Assembly (NCBI RefSeq): GCF_001854475.1
Contig: NZ_MNAN01000032.1
Span: forward strand, 164,251 to 228,250
Length of the DNA: 64,000 nucleotides
Direction of reading: 5' to 3'
Source of the DNA: Pseudoalteromonas byunsanensis
GTDB taxonomy: Bacteria > Pseudomonadota > Gammaproteobacteria > Enterobacterales > Alteromonadaceae
In this document: positions 26,493 through 35,011 of the stretch, in pieces
Layout of the letters: each line of letters starts with the position of its first letter
Position numbering within the stretch: position 1 is the stretch's first letter
The notes under the pieces: generated by a model
Databases searched by the model: none
What the model saw: the letters and a program-made list of their open reading frames with translations, nothing else
What the model was told of the DNA's origin: nothing
Made by a program: the position numbers and the translations under genes

Positions 26493-26849
26493 TTGTTAAC
26501 TATCTCAAGGTTTTGTACAGCACTGGCACTGTTACTTATGTGTTTATTTAGCGCTAAGCTACTTAGCTCTTGGCTGCAATTATCGATACCAGCACCGCTT
26601 ATCGGTATGGCTCTGATGTTTTTATTACTAAGCTCAAACCTATTAAAGCCACAATGGTTAGCCCCAGCTTGTGCACCCATTTTAAAATACATGGCACTTT
26701 TTTTTATTCCAGCTGGTGTCGGTATCGTGCAATACACCTCACTGCTAAGCACTCATTGGCCACTGCTACTGAGTGTATTAACTCTAGTGCCACTTACTGG
26801 GTTATGCTTGGTAGGGTGGCTCGCTAAAAAAGTGGCCTTTTATGATTAG
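26493..26849 (+). CDS. lrgA: LrgA/CidA-family holin-like membrane protein
   Basis: CidA/LrgA proteins form holin-like complexes that modulate murein hydrolase activity and pyruvate transport in some bacteria. The translation has four membrane helices with LLSSWLQLSIPAPLIGMALMFLLL and ALFFIPAGVGIVQY, both typical of the family. The start is chosen as TTG 26493, six to seven bases after GGAG; an upstream ATG at 26454 would add a hydrophilic N-terminal tail. The length (118 residues) fits the family. It overlaps lrgB by eight bases, as usual for lrgAB pairs. Confidence 0.8.
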   Translation: MLTISRFCTALALLLMCLFSAKLLSSWLQLSIPAPLIGMALMFLLLSSNLLKPQWLAPACAPILKYMALFFIPAGVGIVQYTSLLSTHWPLLLSVLTLVPLTGLCLVGWLAKKVAFYD

Positions 26850-27531
26850 TTCACTGTTTGTATGTGCCTTGATCTGCATACTTTTCGTACTCTTGCGCAA
26901 GTTATCTGCGAAGTACCAAACACCAATTTTTAATCCGCTATTACTCTGTATTGTAGTGATAAGTACATGGTTATTAACATTTGATGTTAACTACCATGAT
27001 TTCTTCCAAGCGGCACAACCAATACATTTTTTTCTCGAAGTTGCAGTCGTCGCACTAGCCTACCCTTTGTACACCCAGTTTCGCAGCATTAAGCATTATT
27101 TTTTGCCACTCGTGGCTTGCAGCTTTGTAGGCGTAACCTGCGCTACTTTAGTTGCTTTTTTGCTTTGTCAGTTATATTCCGCCGATGCACAACTAAGTGC
27201 TTCATTAGCAGCACTGTCTGTCACTACCCCCATCACACTGCTGATCAGTGAAAGTTTGGGTGGCATGACTGCCATCGCCGCTATCATGGTGATCCTTGTC
27301 GGGATATTTGGAGGCATATTTGGCTTGACTATACTGACCCAGTTAAATGTTGTGCATCCACAGGCAAAAGGCATTGCGTTAGGTGTCTCTTGCCATGCAA
27401 TTGGCACCGCAAGTGCGTTAGAATATCACCCAGCAGCCGGAGCTTACGCCTCTGCTGCAATGACTATTAGCGCTGTGGTGACCGCTGTGTGGGTTCCACC
27501 TTTTTACCATTGGCTTATTACACTCTCATAA
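26842..27531 (+). CDS. lrgB: LrgB/CidB-family antiholin-like membrane protein
   Basis: The 229-residue product is a polytopic membrane protein of the LrgB family, with the signatures KYQTPIFNPLLLCIVVIS, AALSVTTPITLLISESLGG and the conserved GVSCHAIGTASALE near residue 175. It overlaps lrgA (ATG 26842 inside its end). LrgB works with LrgA to set autolysis or small-molecule export. An MscS gene follows immediately, so this may be an envelope or osmotic-response operon, though a terminator between the units was not seen. Confidence 0.85.
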   Translation: MISSLFVCALICILFVLLRKLSAKYQTPIFNPLLLCIVVISTWLLTFDVNYHDFFQAAQPIHFFLEVAVVALAYPLYTQFRSIKHYFLPLVACSFVGVTCATLVAFLLCQLYSADAQLSASLAALSVTTPITLLISESLGGMTAIAAIMVILVGIFGGIFGLTILTQLNVVHPQAKGIALGVSCHAIGTASALEYHPAAGAYASAAMTISAVVTAVWVPPFYHWLITLS

Positions 27532-27544
27532 AAGGATGCTTATT

Positions 27545-28375
27545 TTGATTGAACAAGAGATGAAACAGTTTGAACACTATTTCAATCTGCTCAGAGACTA
27601 TCTAGTCACCTACAGTATGCAAGTATTGGGCGCCCTTATCATTTTATTACTCGGGCTATGGATATCTAATCGTATCTCAAAAATGGTTGAAGCGCTCATG
27701 CAGCGCCATCAAATAGATGTTACTTTAACTAACTTTATCAGTAATTTAGTTAAAGTTTTACTGATTGTAATGTTCGTTATTATAGCTCTTGGCAAAGTTG
27801 GAATAAGTGTTACTCCTTTTGTTGCGGCAATTGGTGCTGCTTCATTGGGTGCCGGCTTAGCACTGCAAGGCATGTTATCAAACTATGGTTCCGGGCTTGC
27901 TATTATTGCTACCCGCCCTTTTATCGTCGGAGATACCATCCAAATTAAGGGAGTCAGTGGCCAAGTTAAAAAAATTGAACTGGGACACACCATTTTGGTT
28001 AATGAAGAAAAAGTAGCAATTACTATTCCCAACAAACACATCATAGGTGAAATATTACATAACTCGTTTGAATACTCGCTTGTAAAAGGTGAAATAGGTA
28101 TTGCTTATAGTGCTTGTAGCGATACAGCAATAAGTGAAATCGTCGCAGTTATTTTAGCCAATGAACAAGTTGCAAAAAGCCCTCAGCCACAAGTTGGTAT
28201 CGAGCACTTCGGCGATAGTGCTGTGATCATCAGCTATCGTTTTTGGGTGCCGACCACGCAAATTATTGAAACCAAACTCGCTATCAATAAGCAAGTTTAC
28301 AGCGCTATTAAAGCTGCTGAAATAGAAATACCATTCCCACAACGAGTTATCACATTAAAAAAAGAACATGAATAA
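27545..28375 (+). CDS. MscS-family mechanosensitive channel
   Basis: This is a small-conductance mechanosensitive channel of about 276 residues. The pore helix AAIGAASLGAGLALQGMLSN followed by YGSGLAIIATRPFIVGDTIQIKG matches the TM3 and beta-domain start of E. coli MscS, and the C-terminal IPFPQRVIT is typical. TTG 27545 is favoured because AAGGA lies eight bases upstream; ATG 27536 is only one base from this element. It follows lrgB by about 13 bp and could be part of its transcript. The last codons read into a region that ends the opposite gene's transcript. Confidence 0.82.
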   Translation: MIEQEMKQFEHYFNLLRDYLVTYSMQVLGALIILLLGLWISNRISKMVEALMQRHQIDVTLTNFISNLVKVLLIVMFVIIALGKVGISVTPFVAAIGAASLGAGLALQGMLSNYGSGLAIIATRPFIVGDTIQIKGVSGQVKKIELGHTILVNEEKVAITIPNKHIIGEILHNSFEYSLVKGEIGIAYSACSDTAISEIVAVILANEQVAKSPQPQVGIEHFGDSAVIISYRFWVPTTQIIETKLAINKQVYSAIKAAEIEIPFPQRVITLKKEHE

Positions 28376-28383
28376 AAAAGAAA

Positions 28384-28401
28384 AGGCACCTTGCGGTGCC
28401 T
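28384..28401 (-). terminator. Terminator of the 28428-28883 gene
   Basis: AGGCACC-TTGC-GGTGCCT gives a 7-bp stem. Read on the minus strand it is followed by TTTTCTTTTTT, so it should end the minus-strand gene; the plus-strand side lacks a T run. Confidence 0.72.
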
Positions 28402-28427
28402 AATAGGTTGGGAATTCTTTTTAGCTG

Positions 28428-28883
28428 CTAGTAAACCAAAGTGCTTGCAAGTGCTCTAGCTGCGTCATGATCAGACATCATACGGCACAATAACTCTTGG
28501 GCACTCACAGACTCCTGAAACAATTCATTTTCTTCTAGGAAAAATGTCATTGACGGGCCTCTGCGAACCACGATAAACATGGGTAAAATGCTATGGCCTT
28601 GAGCCTTAAGCGCATCGACGACCGCTAATTCTTGCTCGCTCAAACTACAATCGAAGCTATCATGACTCGTGAGGGCAAACTCAGATACTTCTCTACAAAT
28701 AAGGATAGTTTCGGCATCTCGAAATGGACTTTTACGCCGAGCATATAGACAAAACTGGACCCCGCTACGCGCCATAGTCCTGAATGTAAACACCTTGCTG
28801 CAAAGGTGACTGAGCCCGTTATTCATGGCGTCAATAAAGGTAGCCGTATGATCAAAATCAAACTTCACTACACCATCAGCCAT
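28428..28883 (-). CDS. Unrecognised small soluble protein
   Basis: I do not recognise this protein. From ATG 28883 it has about 151 residues; GTG 28895 is an alternative. There is no signal peptide or membrane helix. The sequence is mixed alpha/beta, with VKFDFDHTATFIDAMNNG at the start, a hydrophobic ILPMFIVVRRG strand near residue 105 and DHDAARALAS near the end. It is a single gene with its own terminator, and the 235 bp on its upstream side (28896-29130) is AT-rich without any gene visible. Confidence 0.5.
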   Translation of the reverse strand: MADGVVKFDFDHTATFIDAMNNGLSHLCSKVFTFRTMARSGVQFCLYARRKSPFRDAETILICREVSEFALTSHDSFDCSLSEQELAVVDALKAQGHSILPMFIVVRRGPSMTFFLEENELFQESVSAQELLCRMMSDHDAARALASTLVY

Positions 28884-29130
28884 AGGCTTAATCACTCAGT
28901 TAAATTACACTAATTTAACTATAATGCTAATTTCATTTTATGCAAAATTAATATTTACATGATGACAACTTTAATCTCAAAAAAGTTAAACATAAGACTA
29001 GAGCTGTTTATTCAAATGATACCTAAAACAAAGATTTATTAAAAAACTGTTCATTATAACAACAAACTCGAGACTTATTATCCCCACTTCTGCGATGCAC
29101 GAGATTTCATCAACACCCCTTATTATTTAG

Positions 29131-29997
29131 TTATTCTGCACAATCTTTTATATCAACCGTTGACCGTATATGTATATCCCGCTGTGGAAATGGGATTTCA
29201 ATACCATATTTGCGAAGTGCATCGTCAATAGCCCATAAGTAATCTGAGACCAACGCAGTAGGACGTTTCACTTGCTCAGGTTGCACCCACACACCCAAAG
29301 TGAAATTTAAGCTACTATCCCCAAAGCCAGTCATCCATACAGTAGGCTCCCTGCCGACACTGCTCAATGTATATGGCACGTTATCAGCAGCTTCTAGCAC
29401 TGCTTGCTTGACCAATTCCTTATCACTGCCATATGCCACTGAAAATGAGATACGAAACCGCCTCACCTTCTCGGCTAATGTCCAATTTGTCACCAGCCCA
29501 GATACCAATTCAGCATTAGGTATTAGGATATCGACGTTATCGTTGGTTCTTATCAAGGTCGCGCGCATATAAATCGCCATTACCTCGCCAACAAGGTCAT
29601 TGGACAGCTCCACAAAATCCCCTACTTTGACGGTCTTTTCTAGTAGTAATACCAGTCCGGACACAAAGTTGTTCACCATGCCTTGCAAACCAAGACCAAT
29701 CCCAACTCCGAGCGCACTAGCAATCAAAGCAAGCTCGGTCATCTCCATCCCCAAAGCGGTCAGTGCGATGATAAAACCAATAAACAAAACGATATAATGA
29801 ATAATACGACCTATAACATAAGCAGAAGTATGAGCTATCACTCCCTGGCGCATGGCTAAACGCTGAAACGCTGCTCGCAGCACACGTGATAAAACGAAAG
29901 TCACAATTATCACCACAAAAAATGATAACAACTCCCCCACTAGCAAAGAAAAATTGCCAACTTTTATCAACTCTTGATCCAGCCAACTCATATCCAT
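29131..29997 (-). CDS. MscS-family mechanosensitive channel (second copy)
   Basis: The 288-residue protein has three membrane helices (about residues 19-39, 60-80 and 90-115) with the pore region ASALGVGIGLGLQGMVNNF, a beta domain starting KVGDFVEL, and the family's C-terminal IPFPQRDIHI. It differs clearly from the 27545-28375 channel, so it is not a recent duplicate. ATG 29997 is the start. A strong terminator for cysS lies just upstream, so this gene must have its own promoter; none is obvious between 29998 and 30015. Confidence 0.85.
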   Translation of the reverse strand: MDMSWLDQELIKVGNFSLLVGELLSFFVVIIVTFVLSRVLRAAFQRLAMRQGVIAHTSAYVIGRIIHYIVLFIGFIIALTALGMEMTELALIASALGVGIGLGLQGMVNNFVSGLVLLLEKTVKVGDFVELSNDLVGEVMAIYMRATLIRTNDNVDILIPNAELVSGLVTNWTLAEKVRRFRISFSVAYGSDKELVKQAVLEAADNVPYTLSSVGREPTVWMTGFGDSSLNFTLGVWVQPEQVKRPTALVSDYLWAIDDALRKYGIEIPFPQRDIHIRSTVDIKDCAE

Positions 29998-30015
29998 TTA
30001 TTTTTCCTCAAAAAA

Positions 30016-30043
30016 AAACGCCACACTTTTGAGTGTGGCGTTT
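30016..30043 (-). terminator. cysS terminator
   Basis: An 11-bp perfect stem (30016-30026 with 30033-30043, AAACGCCACAC/GTGTGGCGTTT) is followed on the minus strand by eight T residues, just after the cysS stop. Confidence 0.9.
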
Positions 30044-30077
30044 ACATTTAAAATTCGCAACTTATTTGCTTGGTGAC

Positions 30078-31457
30078 TTAAGCCTTACGCCAAGTGGTTT
30101 TCCCAGCGCTATCTTCTAGCACCACGCCCAATGCATTTAGTGCATCACGAGCTTCGTCGGCGGCGGCCCAATCTTTGTTTGCTCGAGCTTCATTTCGCTG
30201 AGTAATGAGGGCTTCAATTTTTGCCACTTCGTCGTTATCTTGCTCACCCTGTAAAAAACGCTCTGGGTTTTGCTGAGCAATGCCTAACACGCTTGCCAAT
30301 TGAACCAGCACATAAGCGTGCTCACCCGCCGTGTTTAGATCTTTATCTTTTAGAAGGTTTACTTCCTTCGCTAATTCAAAAATCACCGGCAGCGCTTCTG
30401 GAGTATTAAAGTCATCATTCATTGCCGCTTCAAAACGTTTAGCGTACTCATTCCCTTCAAGAGCCACTTCGACTAACTCTACACCACGTAACGCCGTGTA
30501 AATACGCTCCAGTGACGAGCGAGCTTGCTCTAAGTTCTCTTGTGAGTAATTTAACTGACTACGGTAGTGACCATTGATCAAAAAGTAACGAACCGTTTCG
30601 CGGTCATATTGCTTCAACACCTCACGTACAGTAAAAAAGTTGCCCAGAGACTTAGACATCTTTTCTTTATTTACCTGCACCATACCAGTATGGATCCACG
30701 TATTCACATACTTACCATTATTGGCACAACATGACTGCGCGATTTCATTTTCGTGATGTGGAAATTGCAGATCAGAGCCACCACCGTGAATATCAAAAAA
30801 CTCCCCGAGGTGTTTTGAGCTCATCGCACTACATTCAATATGCCAACCAGGTCGACCCTCACCCCAAGGTGATTGCCAAGCAGGTTCACCAGCTTTGGCT
30901 TTTTTCCACAACACAAAATCTAATGGGTCATCTTTATCTTGCGCCACTTCAACACGCGCACCAGCTTGTAGCATATCTAAGTCTTGCTGTGATAATTGAC
31001 CGTATTGCTCAAAAGTCGACACATCAAATAGCACATCACCACTGCCCGAAACGTAAGCGTGGCCTTTAGCGATAAGTGTTTCTATCATCGCTATAATTTC
31101 ATCCATATGACCCGTTACCGTTGGCTCAATATCAGCAGGAAGAATATTCAGCGCGTCGAAATCTTCGTGCATGGCCTTGGTCATACGTACCGTTAAATCA
31201 TTAATTTCTTCTTTGTTTTCGCCAGCGCGCTTAATGATTTTGTCATCGACGTCAGTAATGTTACGTACGTAGGTTACGTCATAACCAAGATAACGTAAGT
31301 AACGATTCATTACATCAAATGACACATACGTACGTGCATGGCCTACATGGCAGAAATCATAAATGGTGATACCACACACATACATGTCGACTTTGCCTTC
31401 GACGAGAGGTTTAAATGGCGCTTTTTGGCGAGTAAGTGTGTTGTATATCTGCAACAT
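30078..31457 (-). CDS. cysS: Cysteinyl-tRNA synthetase
   Basis: CysS attaches cysteine to tRNA(Cys). The 459-residue class I synthetase has the HIGH-like motif FCHVGHAR (about residues 35-42), the zinc ligand residues around WHIECSAMS and [11 protein letters not shown], and KMSKSLGNF. The length equals E. coli (461). ATG 31457 is the start. It is divergent from ppiB across about 200 bp, the same arrangement as in E. coli, and ends at a strong terminator. Confidence 0.97.
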   Translation of the reverse strand: MLQIYNTLTRQKAPFKPLVEGKVDMYVCGITIYDFCHVGHARTYVSFDVMNRYLRYLGYDVTYVRNITDVDDKIIKRAGENKEEINDLTVRMTKAMHEDFDALNILPADIEPTVTGHMDEIIAMIETLIAKGHAYVSGSGDVLFDVSTFEQYGQLSQQDLDMLQAGARVEVAQDKDDPLDFVLWKKAKAGEPAWQSPWGEGRPGWHIECSAMSSKHLGEFFDIHGGGSDLQFPHHENEIAQSCCANNGKYVNTWIHTGMVQVNKEKMSKSLGNFFTVREVLKQYDRETVRYFLINGHYRSQLNYSQENLEQARSSLERIYTALRGVELVEVALEGNEYAKRFEAAMNDDFNTPEALPVIFELAKEVNLLKDKDLNTAGEHAYVLVQLASVLGIAQQNPERFLQGEQDNDEVAKIEALITQRNEARANKDWAAADEARDALNALGVVLEDSAGKTTWRKA

Positions 31458-31659
31458 GTAGTGTTATTCCTAAACAAAATAGACATGAAACGTAATGATA
31501 ACACTTGGCCCGTCACCACTCTATACCCAATTCGCTGCAATTTTCCCAAATATAGAACATTTTGGCGAATACACGATTAAATCCTTCTGGAAAATTGTCA
31601 GACAAGGCGATTCTGCTATAGAATAGCCTCTTTTATATATTAATGATTAGGAAGCCGAA

Positions 31660-32151
31660 ATGGTTGTTCTACACACTAACTTTGGTGAAATCAGCATTGA
31701 ATTATTCGCTGAAGACGCACCTAAAACAGTTGAAAACTTTTTAAACTACGCAAAGTCAGGCTTTTACGATGGCACGATTTTTCACCGTGTTATCGATGGA
31801 TTCATGGTCCAAGGCGGTGGTTTCGCACCTGGTATGGAGCAAAAGTCAGTTCAAGCGCCAATTGAAAATGAAGCGAACAACGGCTTGAGCAATAAGGTTG
31901 GTACGCTAGCAATGGCACGTACACCGGATCCACACTCAGCGACGGCTCAGTTTTTTATCAACGTTAACGATAACGACTTCCTAAACTTCAGTAGCGAAAC
32001 GTCACAAGGCTGGGGCTATTGTGTATTCGCTAAAGTGGTTGAAGGCATGGATGTGGTTAACAAGATCAAATCTGTCGCAACTGGTTCATCTGGCTTCCAC
32101 CAAGATGTACCTCTTGAAGATGTGATCATCGAAAAAGTAACCGTTGCCTAA
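31660..32151 (+). CDS. ppiB: Peptidyl-prolyl cis-trans isomerase B (cyclophilin)
   Basis: PpiB is a cytoplasmic cyclophilin that speeds proline isomerisation. The 163-residue product contains the catalytic core [35 protein letters not shown] and the conserved [13 protein letters not shown] near residue 120. The length matches E. coli PpiB. ATG 31660 is the start. It is divergent from cysS and followed by lpxH. Confidence 0.96.
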   Translation: MVVLHTNFGEISIELFAEDAPKTVENFLNYAKSGFYDGTIFHRVIDGFMVQGGGFAPGMEQKSVQAPIENEANNGLSNKVGTLAMARTPDPHSATAQFFINVNDNDFLNFSSETSQGWGYCVFAKVVEGMDVVNKIKSVATGSSGFHQDVPLEDVIIEKVTVA

Positions 32152-32165
32152 CCCCTAAGGTGTTT

Positions 32166-32186
32166 AAGCGGGCTTAGTCCCGCTTT
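32166..32186 (+). terminator. Weak hairpin between ppiB and lpxH
   Basis: AAGCGGG-CTTAGT-CCCGCTT gives a 7-bp GC-rich stem (32166-32172 with 32179-32185). Only three T residues follow, so it may be a partial terminator or processing hairpin. Confidence 0.4.
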
Positions 32187-32202
32187 ACCTACAAAGAAGC
32201 TC

Positions 32203-32937
32203 ATGCGTAAAACCTATTTTATCTCCGACCTACATCTAAGCGAAGATCACCCTGCCATCACAGAGGCATTCTACGAGTTTTTATCGGTGCACATGAACCA
32301 CGATGTTGATGCACTATATATCCTTGGGGACTTTTTTGAGGTTTGGATAGGAGATGATGAACATTCTGCGCTTGCCCAAGAAGTTGCCCAAAAACTGGCC
32401 GCTTTGCAAAAACTGGGGATCCGTACTTATTTCATACATGGCAATCGAGATTTTTTATTAGGAAAACGCTACGCCAAGCAAGCTGGGATGACCTTATTGC
32501 CTGAGCAGTGTGTCATTGACTTATACGGCACACCCACCGTCATTTTACATGGCGATGAAATGTGCATTGAAGACATTGCCTATCAAAAATTTCGTAAAAA
32601 AAGCCGTGGTTGGTGGTGGCCAAAATTGATTTTGTCCTTACCTTTGAGCGTTCGCCGTAAAATTGCTCGTGATGCAAGAGCCAAAAGTAAAGCCAACCAA
32701 ATGGGTAAAGCCGCAGAAATTTTAGATGTGACAACCAGCGCCGTTTTAGAGATGTTCAAGCGTCATAATGTAGCACATATGATCCACGGTCATACCCATC
32801 GCCCTGACATACACCAATACGAGCATGAAGGTAACACTTTGACTCGCACCGTATTGGGAGACTGGTATAGCCAAAGTGCTTACTTAGTGGTGAATGAATT
32901 AGGCGAGCAAACGCTAGTTAAAGATCAAACTGCGTAG
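32203..32937 (+). CDS. lpxH: UDP-2,3-diacylglucosamine hydrolase LpxH
   Basis: LpxH is a peripheral membrane enzyme that makes lipid X in lipid A synthesis. The 244-residue calcineurin-like phosphoesterase shows the metal-binding motifs in order: SDLHL, GDFFEVWIGDD, GNRDFLLG, LHGDEMC and HGHTHRPD. Length and order match E. coli LpxH (240). The ribosome-binding site is weak. It follows ppiB by 51 bp, the same order as in E. coli. Confidence 0.96.
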   Translation: MRKTYFISDLHLSEDHPAITEAFYEFLSVHMNHDVDALYILGDFFEVWIGDDEHSALAQEVAQKLAALQKLGIRTYFIHGNRDFLLGKRYAKQAGMTLLPEQCVIDLYGTPTVILHGDEMCIEDIAYQKFRKKSRGWWWPKLILSLPLSVRRKIARDARAKSKANQMGKAAEILDVTTSAVLEMFKRHNVAHMIHGHTHRPDIHQYEHEGNTLTRTVLGDWYSQSAYLVVNELGEQTLVKDQTA

Positions 32938-32982
32938 CGCTCTGATCTCCTTTCTATCACTTCTCAGATACCTGCCCTATCC

Positions 32983-33741
32983 TCATGAACAGGCAGGCAA
33001 ACCACTGTGAAACTTAAAGTCTTCATCTGGCGTTGCGATAAGCTCAGCTTCAACCTTACCAAAATAAACAACGCGCTCCGTGATATCAAACTCACTGATC
33101 TCTTGTGCCAATGTTAAGTAATCTTGATAGTGACGTGCTTCAGAGCGCAGCAATGAGATATAAAAATCCCCAAGGCGCTTATCAACGTGTGGTGCAAGTT
33201 TAGCAAAACGTTCACACGAGCGAGCTTCGATGTAAGCCCCGACAATTAACTTATCAACCAACGCGTCAGGCTCATAGGTTTTAACGTGTCTGAGCATGCC
33301 TTTTGCGTAACGACATGGCGTGATACTTTGATAATCAATTCCATATTCGTCCATGATCTCTAAGACTTGGTAAAAGTGGTGTAACTCTTCTTTGATCAGC
33401 ATCACCATTTTATCAATCAATTCTTGCCCATAAGGCGTATTTGATTTTGGGATCATCGACTTGGTAAGTTTATTCTTATCCGCTAAGTCACGCCAATTCC
33501 CTTCGCGCTTATAGATGAGCGTTTCAAACGGTTTTAACCACTCAAGTAACGCATCTCCACTGTCTTTATCAACCGCATATTTGCGAATTAAAAACATGGC
33601 TGATTGGGCAGCCTTTAGTTCACATATTAAATGATCTATCAGTACGACTGGCAGGTTTTCTTCTTTTACGGCTGCTTCGATCCATTCGTTGGGCGTTTCA
33701 CAGCCCAAAAATTCTTTGATCGGTTCTAATAATTCTTCCAA
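32983..33741 (-). CDS. miaE: tRNA-(ms2io6A)-hydroxylase MiaE
   Basis: MiaE is a non-heme diiron monooxygenase that hydroxylates the isopentenyl group of ms2i6A37 in tRNA. The 252-residue product contains the diiron ligand segments KEELHHFYQV, GAYIEARSCERFAKL and SLLRSEARHYQDYL, closely matching Salmonella MiaE; E. coli K-12 lacks this gene. The start is TTG 33741 (LEEPIKEF), with a GAG element eight bases upstream; no in-frame ATG precedes the conserved part. It is convergent with lpxH. Confidence 0.94.
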   Translation of the reverse strand: MEELLEPIKEFLGCETPNEWIEAAVKEENLPVVLIDHLICELKAAQSAMFLIRKYAVDKDSGDALLEWLKPFETLIYKREGNWRDLADKNKLTKSMIPKSNTPYGQELIDKMVMLIKEELHHFYQVLEIMDEYGIDYQSITPCRYAKGMLRHVKTYEPDALVDKLIVGAYIEARSCERFAKLAPHVDKRLGDFYISLLRSEARHYQDYLTLAQEISEFDITERVVYFGKVEAELIATPDEDFKFHSGLPACS

Positions 33742-34206
33742 TTTTATATCTCTACATAAGTAACTGTTTTTAATCAGCTACTGAAAGTCTCAATATCAAT
33801 CTGGAGGCCATTCTACCATAAACAATCATGAACTGACTTAACTGGGATCAATTTCATATCACAGCACTATCACGACGATTATAGTTACATCACTGTATGC
33901 AGCTAAACTGTTGTTGATACTCGGATGTCATGATTCTGCTCTACCGTTAGCGATAGTTTTGTTCACTTGCCGGGGTTGATACCTGATAACAAAAGTATAT
34001 GAAAAGTGGCTTATGTAACAAATCTGCATGAACCAAAAGCTTTAAGTACAATCAGAGTTTTTACGCCAAATTAGTTGATTTTGATCAATTCTGAACATTT
34101 CAATTAGACAAAAGTTTAACCTATTCTTGACAAAAATCAGACCGTCTCTCATAACTAAACAGGTACTGTATAAAAATAACACAACAAATTTTATGAGGGA
34201 CAGGTT
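33742..34206. other. miaE-Yip1 intergenic region (465 bp)
   Basis: I see no gene here. The last 80 bp hold the Yip1-gene promoter. A 7-bp inverted repeat (33957-33963 with 33988-33994) with a 24-nt spacer may be chance. The rest is AT-rich without recognised signals. Confidence 0.6.
34127..34155 (+). promoter_or_regulatory. Promoter of the Yip1-type gene
   Basis: A perfect TTGACA (34127-34132) and CATAAC (34150-34155) are 17 bp apart, about 52 bp before the ATG at 34207. The -10 matches four of six positions. Confidence 0.6.
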
Positions 34207-34806
34207 ATGATCCTTAATCATTTATGGGGCTTATATGCTCACCCACTCGAAGAGTGGCAAACCATCGACAATCGTCACGAAAGCATCAAATATAGTTTAT
34301 CTCACATCGCCCTGATAGCGCTTATTCCAAGCATTATGGGGTATTATTCATCGGTTCACTTAGGTTGGAAAATCGGCGCGGGAGACGCCGTCTATCTAAC
34401 CCATGATAGCGCCCTACTGATTGGTGTTGCTATGTATTGCGCCTTAATCGTGGGCATTTTTGCACTGTCTTATCTGTCACATTGGATGGCGGTAACTTTT
34501 GGCGCTAAACCCACGTTTACACAAACATTAGAGTTATCTGCTTACACTGCAACGCCCATGTTTATGTCAGCATTTTCAGCCTTCTACCCGGAGCTGTGGT
34601 TTGTAGCAAGCGTTGGCCTCATAGCATTGGCTTACTCAGTCTATCTACTCTACACAGGCGTGCCAATTCTCATGCACATTCCTGAGGAGCGCGGCTTTAT
34701 TTACGCAAGCTCGGTGGTTACCTGTGGCCTCATCCTATTAGTAATCATTTTGGCTGCAACCGCCATTCTATGGACCAACGGCATTATCAGTCCAACCTTT
34801 AGCTAA
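34207..34806 (+). CDS. Yip1-domain inner-membrane protein
   Basis: The 199-residue product has five to six hydrophobic segments and the features of bacterial Yip1-family proteins: an N-terminal MILNHLWGLYAHPLEEW box, a helical core, and LELSAYTATPMFMSAFSAFYP in the middle. Family members have no settled role, though homologues appear near lipid and stress genes. The ATG follows GAGGGACAGGTT. It has its own consensus-like promoter and ends at a hairpin, so it is probably a single transcription unit before the toxin-like pair. Confidence 0.8.
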   Translation: MILNHLWGLYAHPLEEWQTIDNRHESIKYSLSHIALIALIPSIMGYYSSVHLGWKIGAGDAVYLTHDSALLIGVAMYCALIVGIFALSYLSHWMAVTFGAKPTFTQTLELSAYTATPMFMSAFSAFYPELWFVASVGLIALAYSVYLLYTGVPILMHIPEERGFIYASSVVTCGLILLVIILAATAILWTNGIISPTFS

Positions 34807-34833
34807 TATAATAGCTAACATTCTATGTACTTC

Positions 34834-34864
34834 ATCAGGAAGAGGCGTAAAGCTTCTTCCTGAT
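34834..34864 (+). terminator. Hairpin after the Yip1-type gene
   Basis: ATCAGGAAGA (34834-34843) and TCTTCCTGAT (34855-34864) form a 10-bp stem that can extend inward by about three pairs. There is no T run, so termination would be weak or Rho-assisted. Confidence 0.5.
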
Positions 34865-34914
34865 ATACCCTATCACTTACCTACTCCTCCACAGGCCCTT
34901 TACCAAATATTATC

Positions 34915-34945
34915 TTGACCACTTTTAGGGTAATTACCCTATATA
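34915..34945 (+). promoter_or_regulatory. Toxin-pair promoter with a 16-bp palindrome in a 19-bp spacer
   Basis: TTGACC (34915-34920) and TATATA (34940-34945) are separated by 19 bp, longer than normal. The perfect palindrome TAGGGTAATTACCCTA (34926-34941) fills most of the spacer. That resembles MerR-type promoters, and TACCCTA-type half-sites also recall NarL-family sites, though their orientation here differs from the NarL 7-2-7 pattern. A third TACCCTA copy lies at 34866-34872. Confidence 0.55.
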
Positions 34946-35011
34946 GTGCCGCCTGATACTTTGCCATCATAACCTCGTCTTCAACACATTTTGTTAATTC
35001 GAGGAACTATC

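Noticed and set aside
33742..34206. A hidden small RNA gene in the miaE-Yip1 gap
   Set aside because: Only a weak 7-bp inverted repeat and no terminator-like hairpin on either strand.
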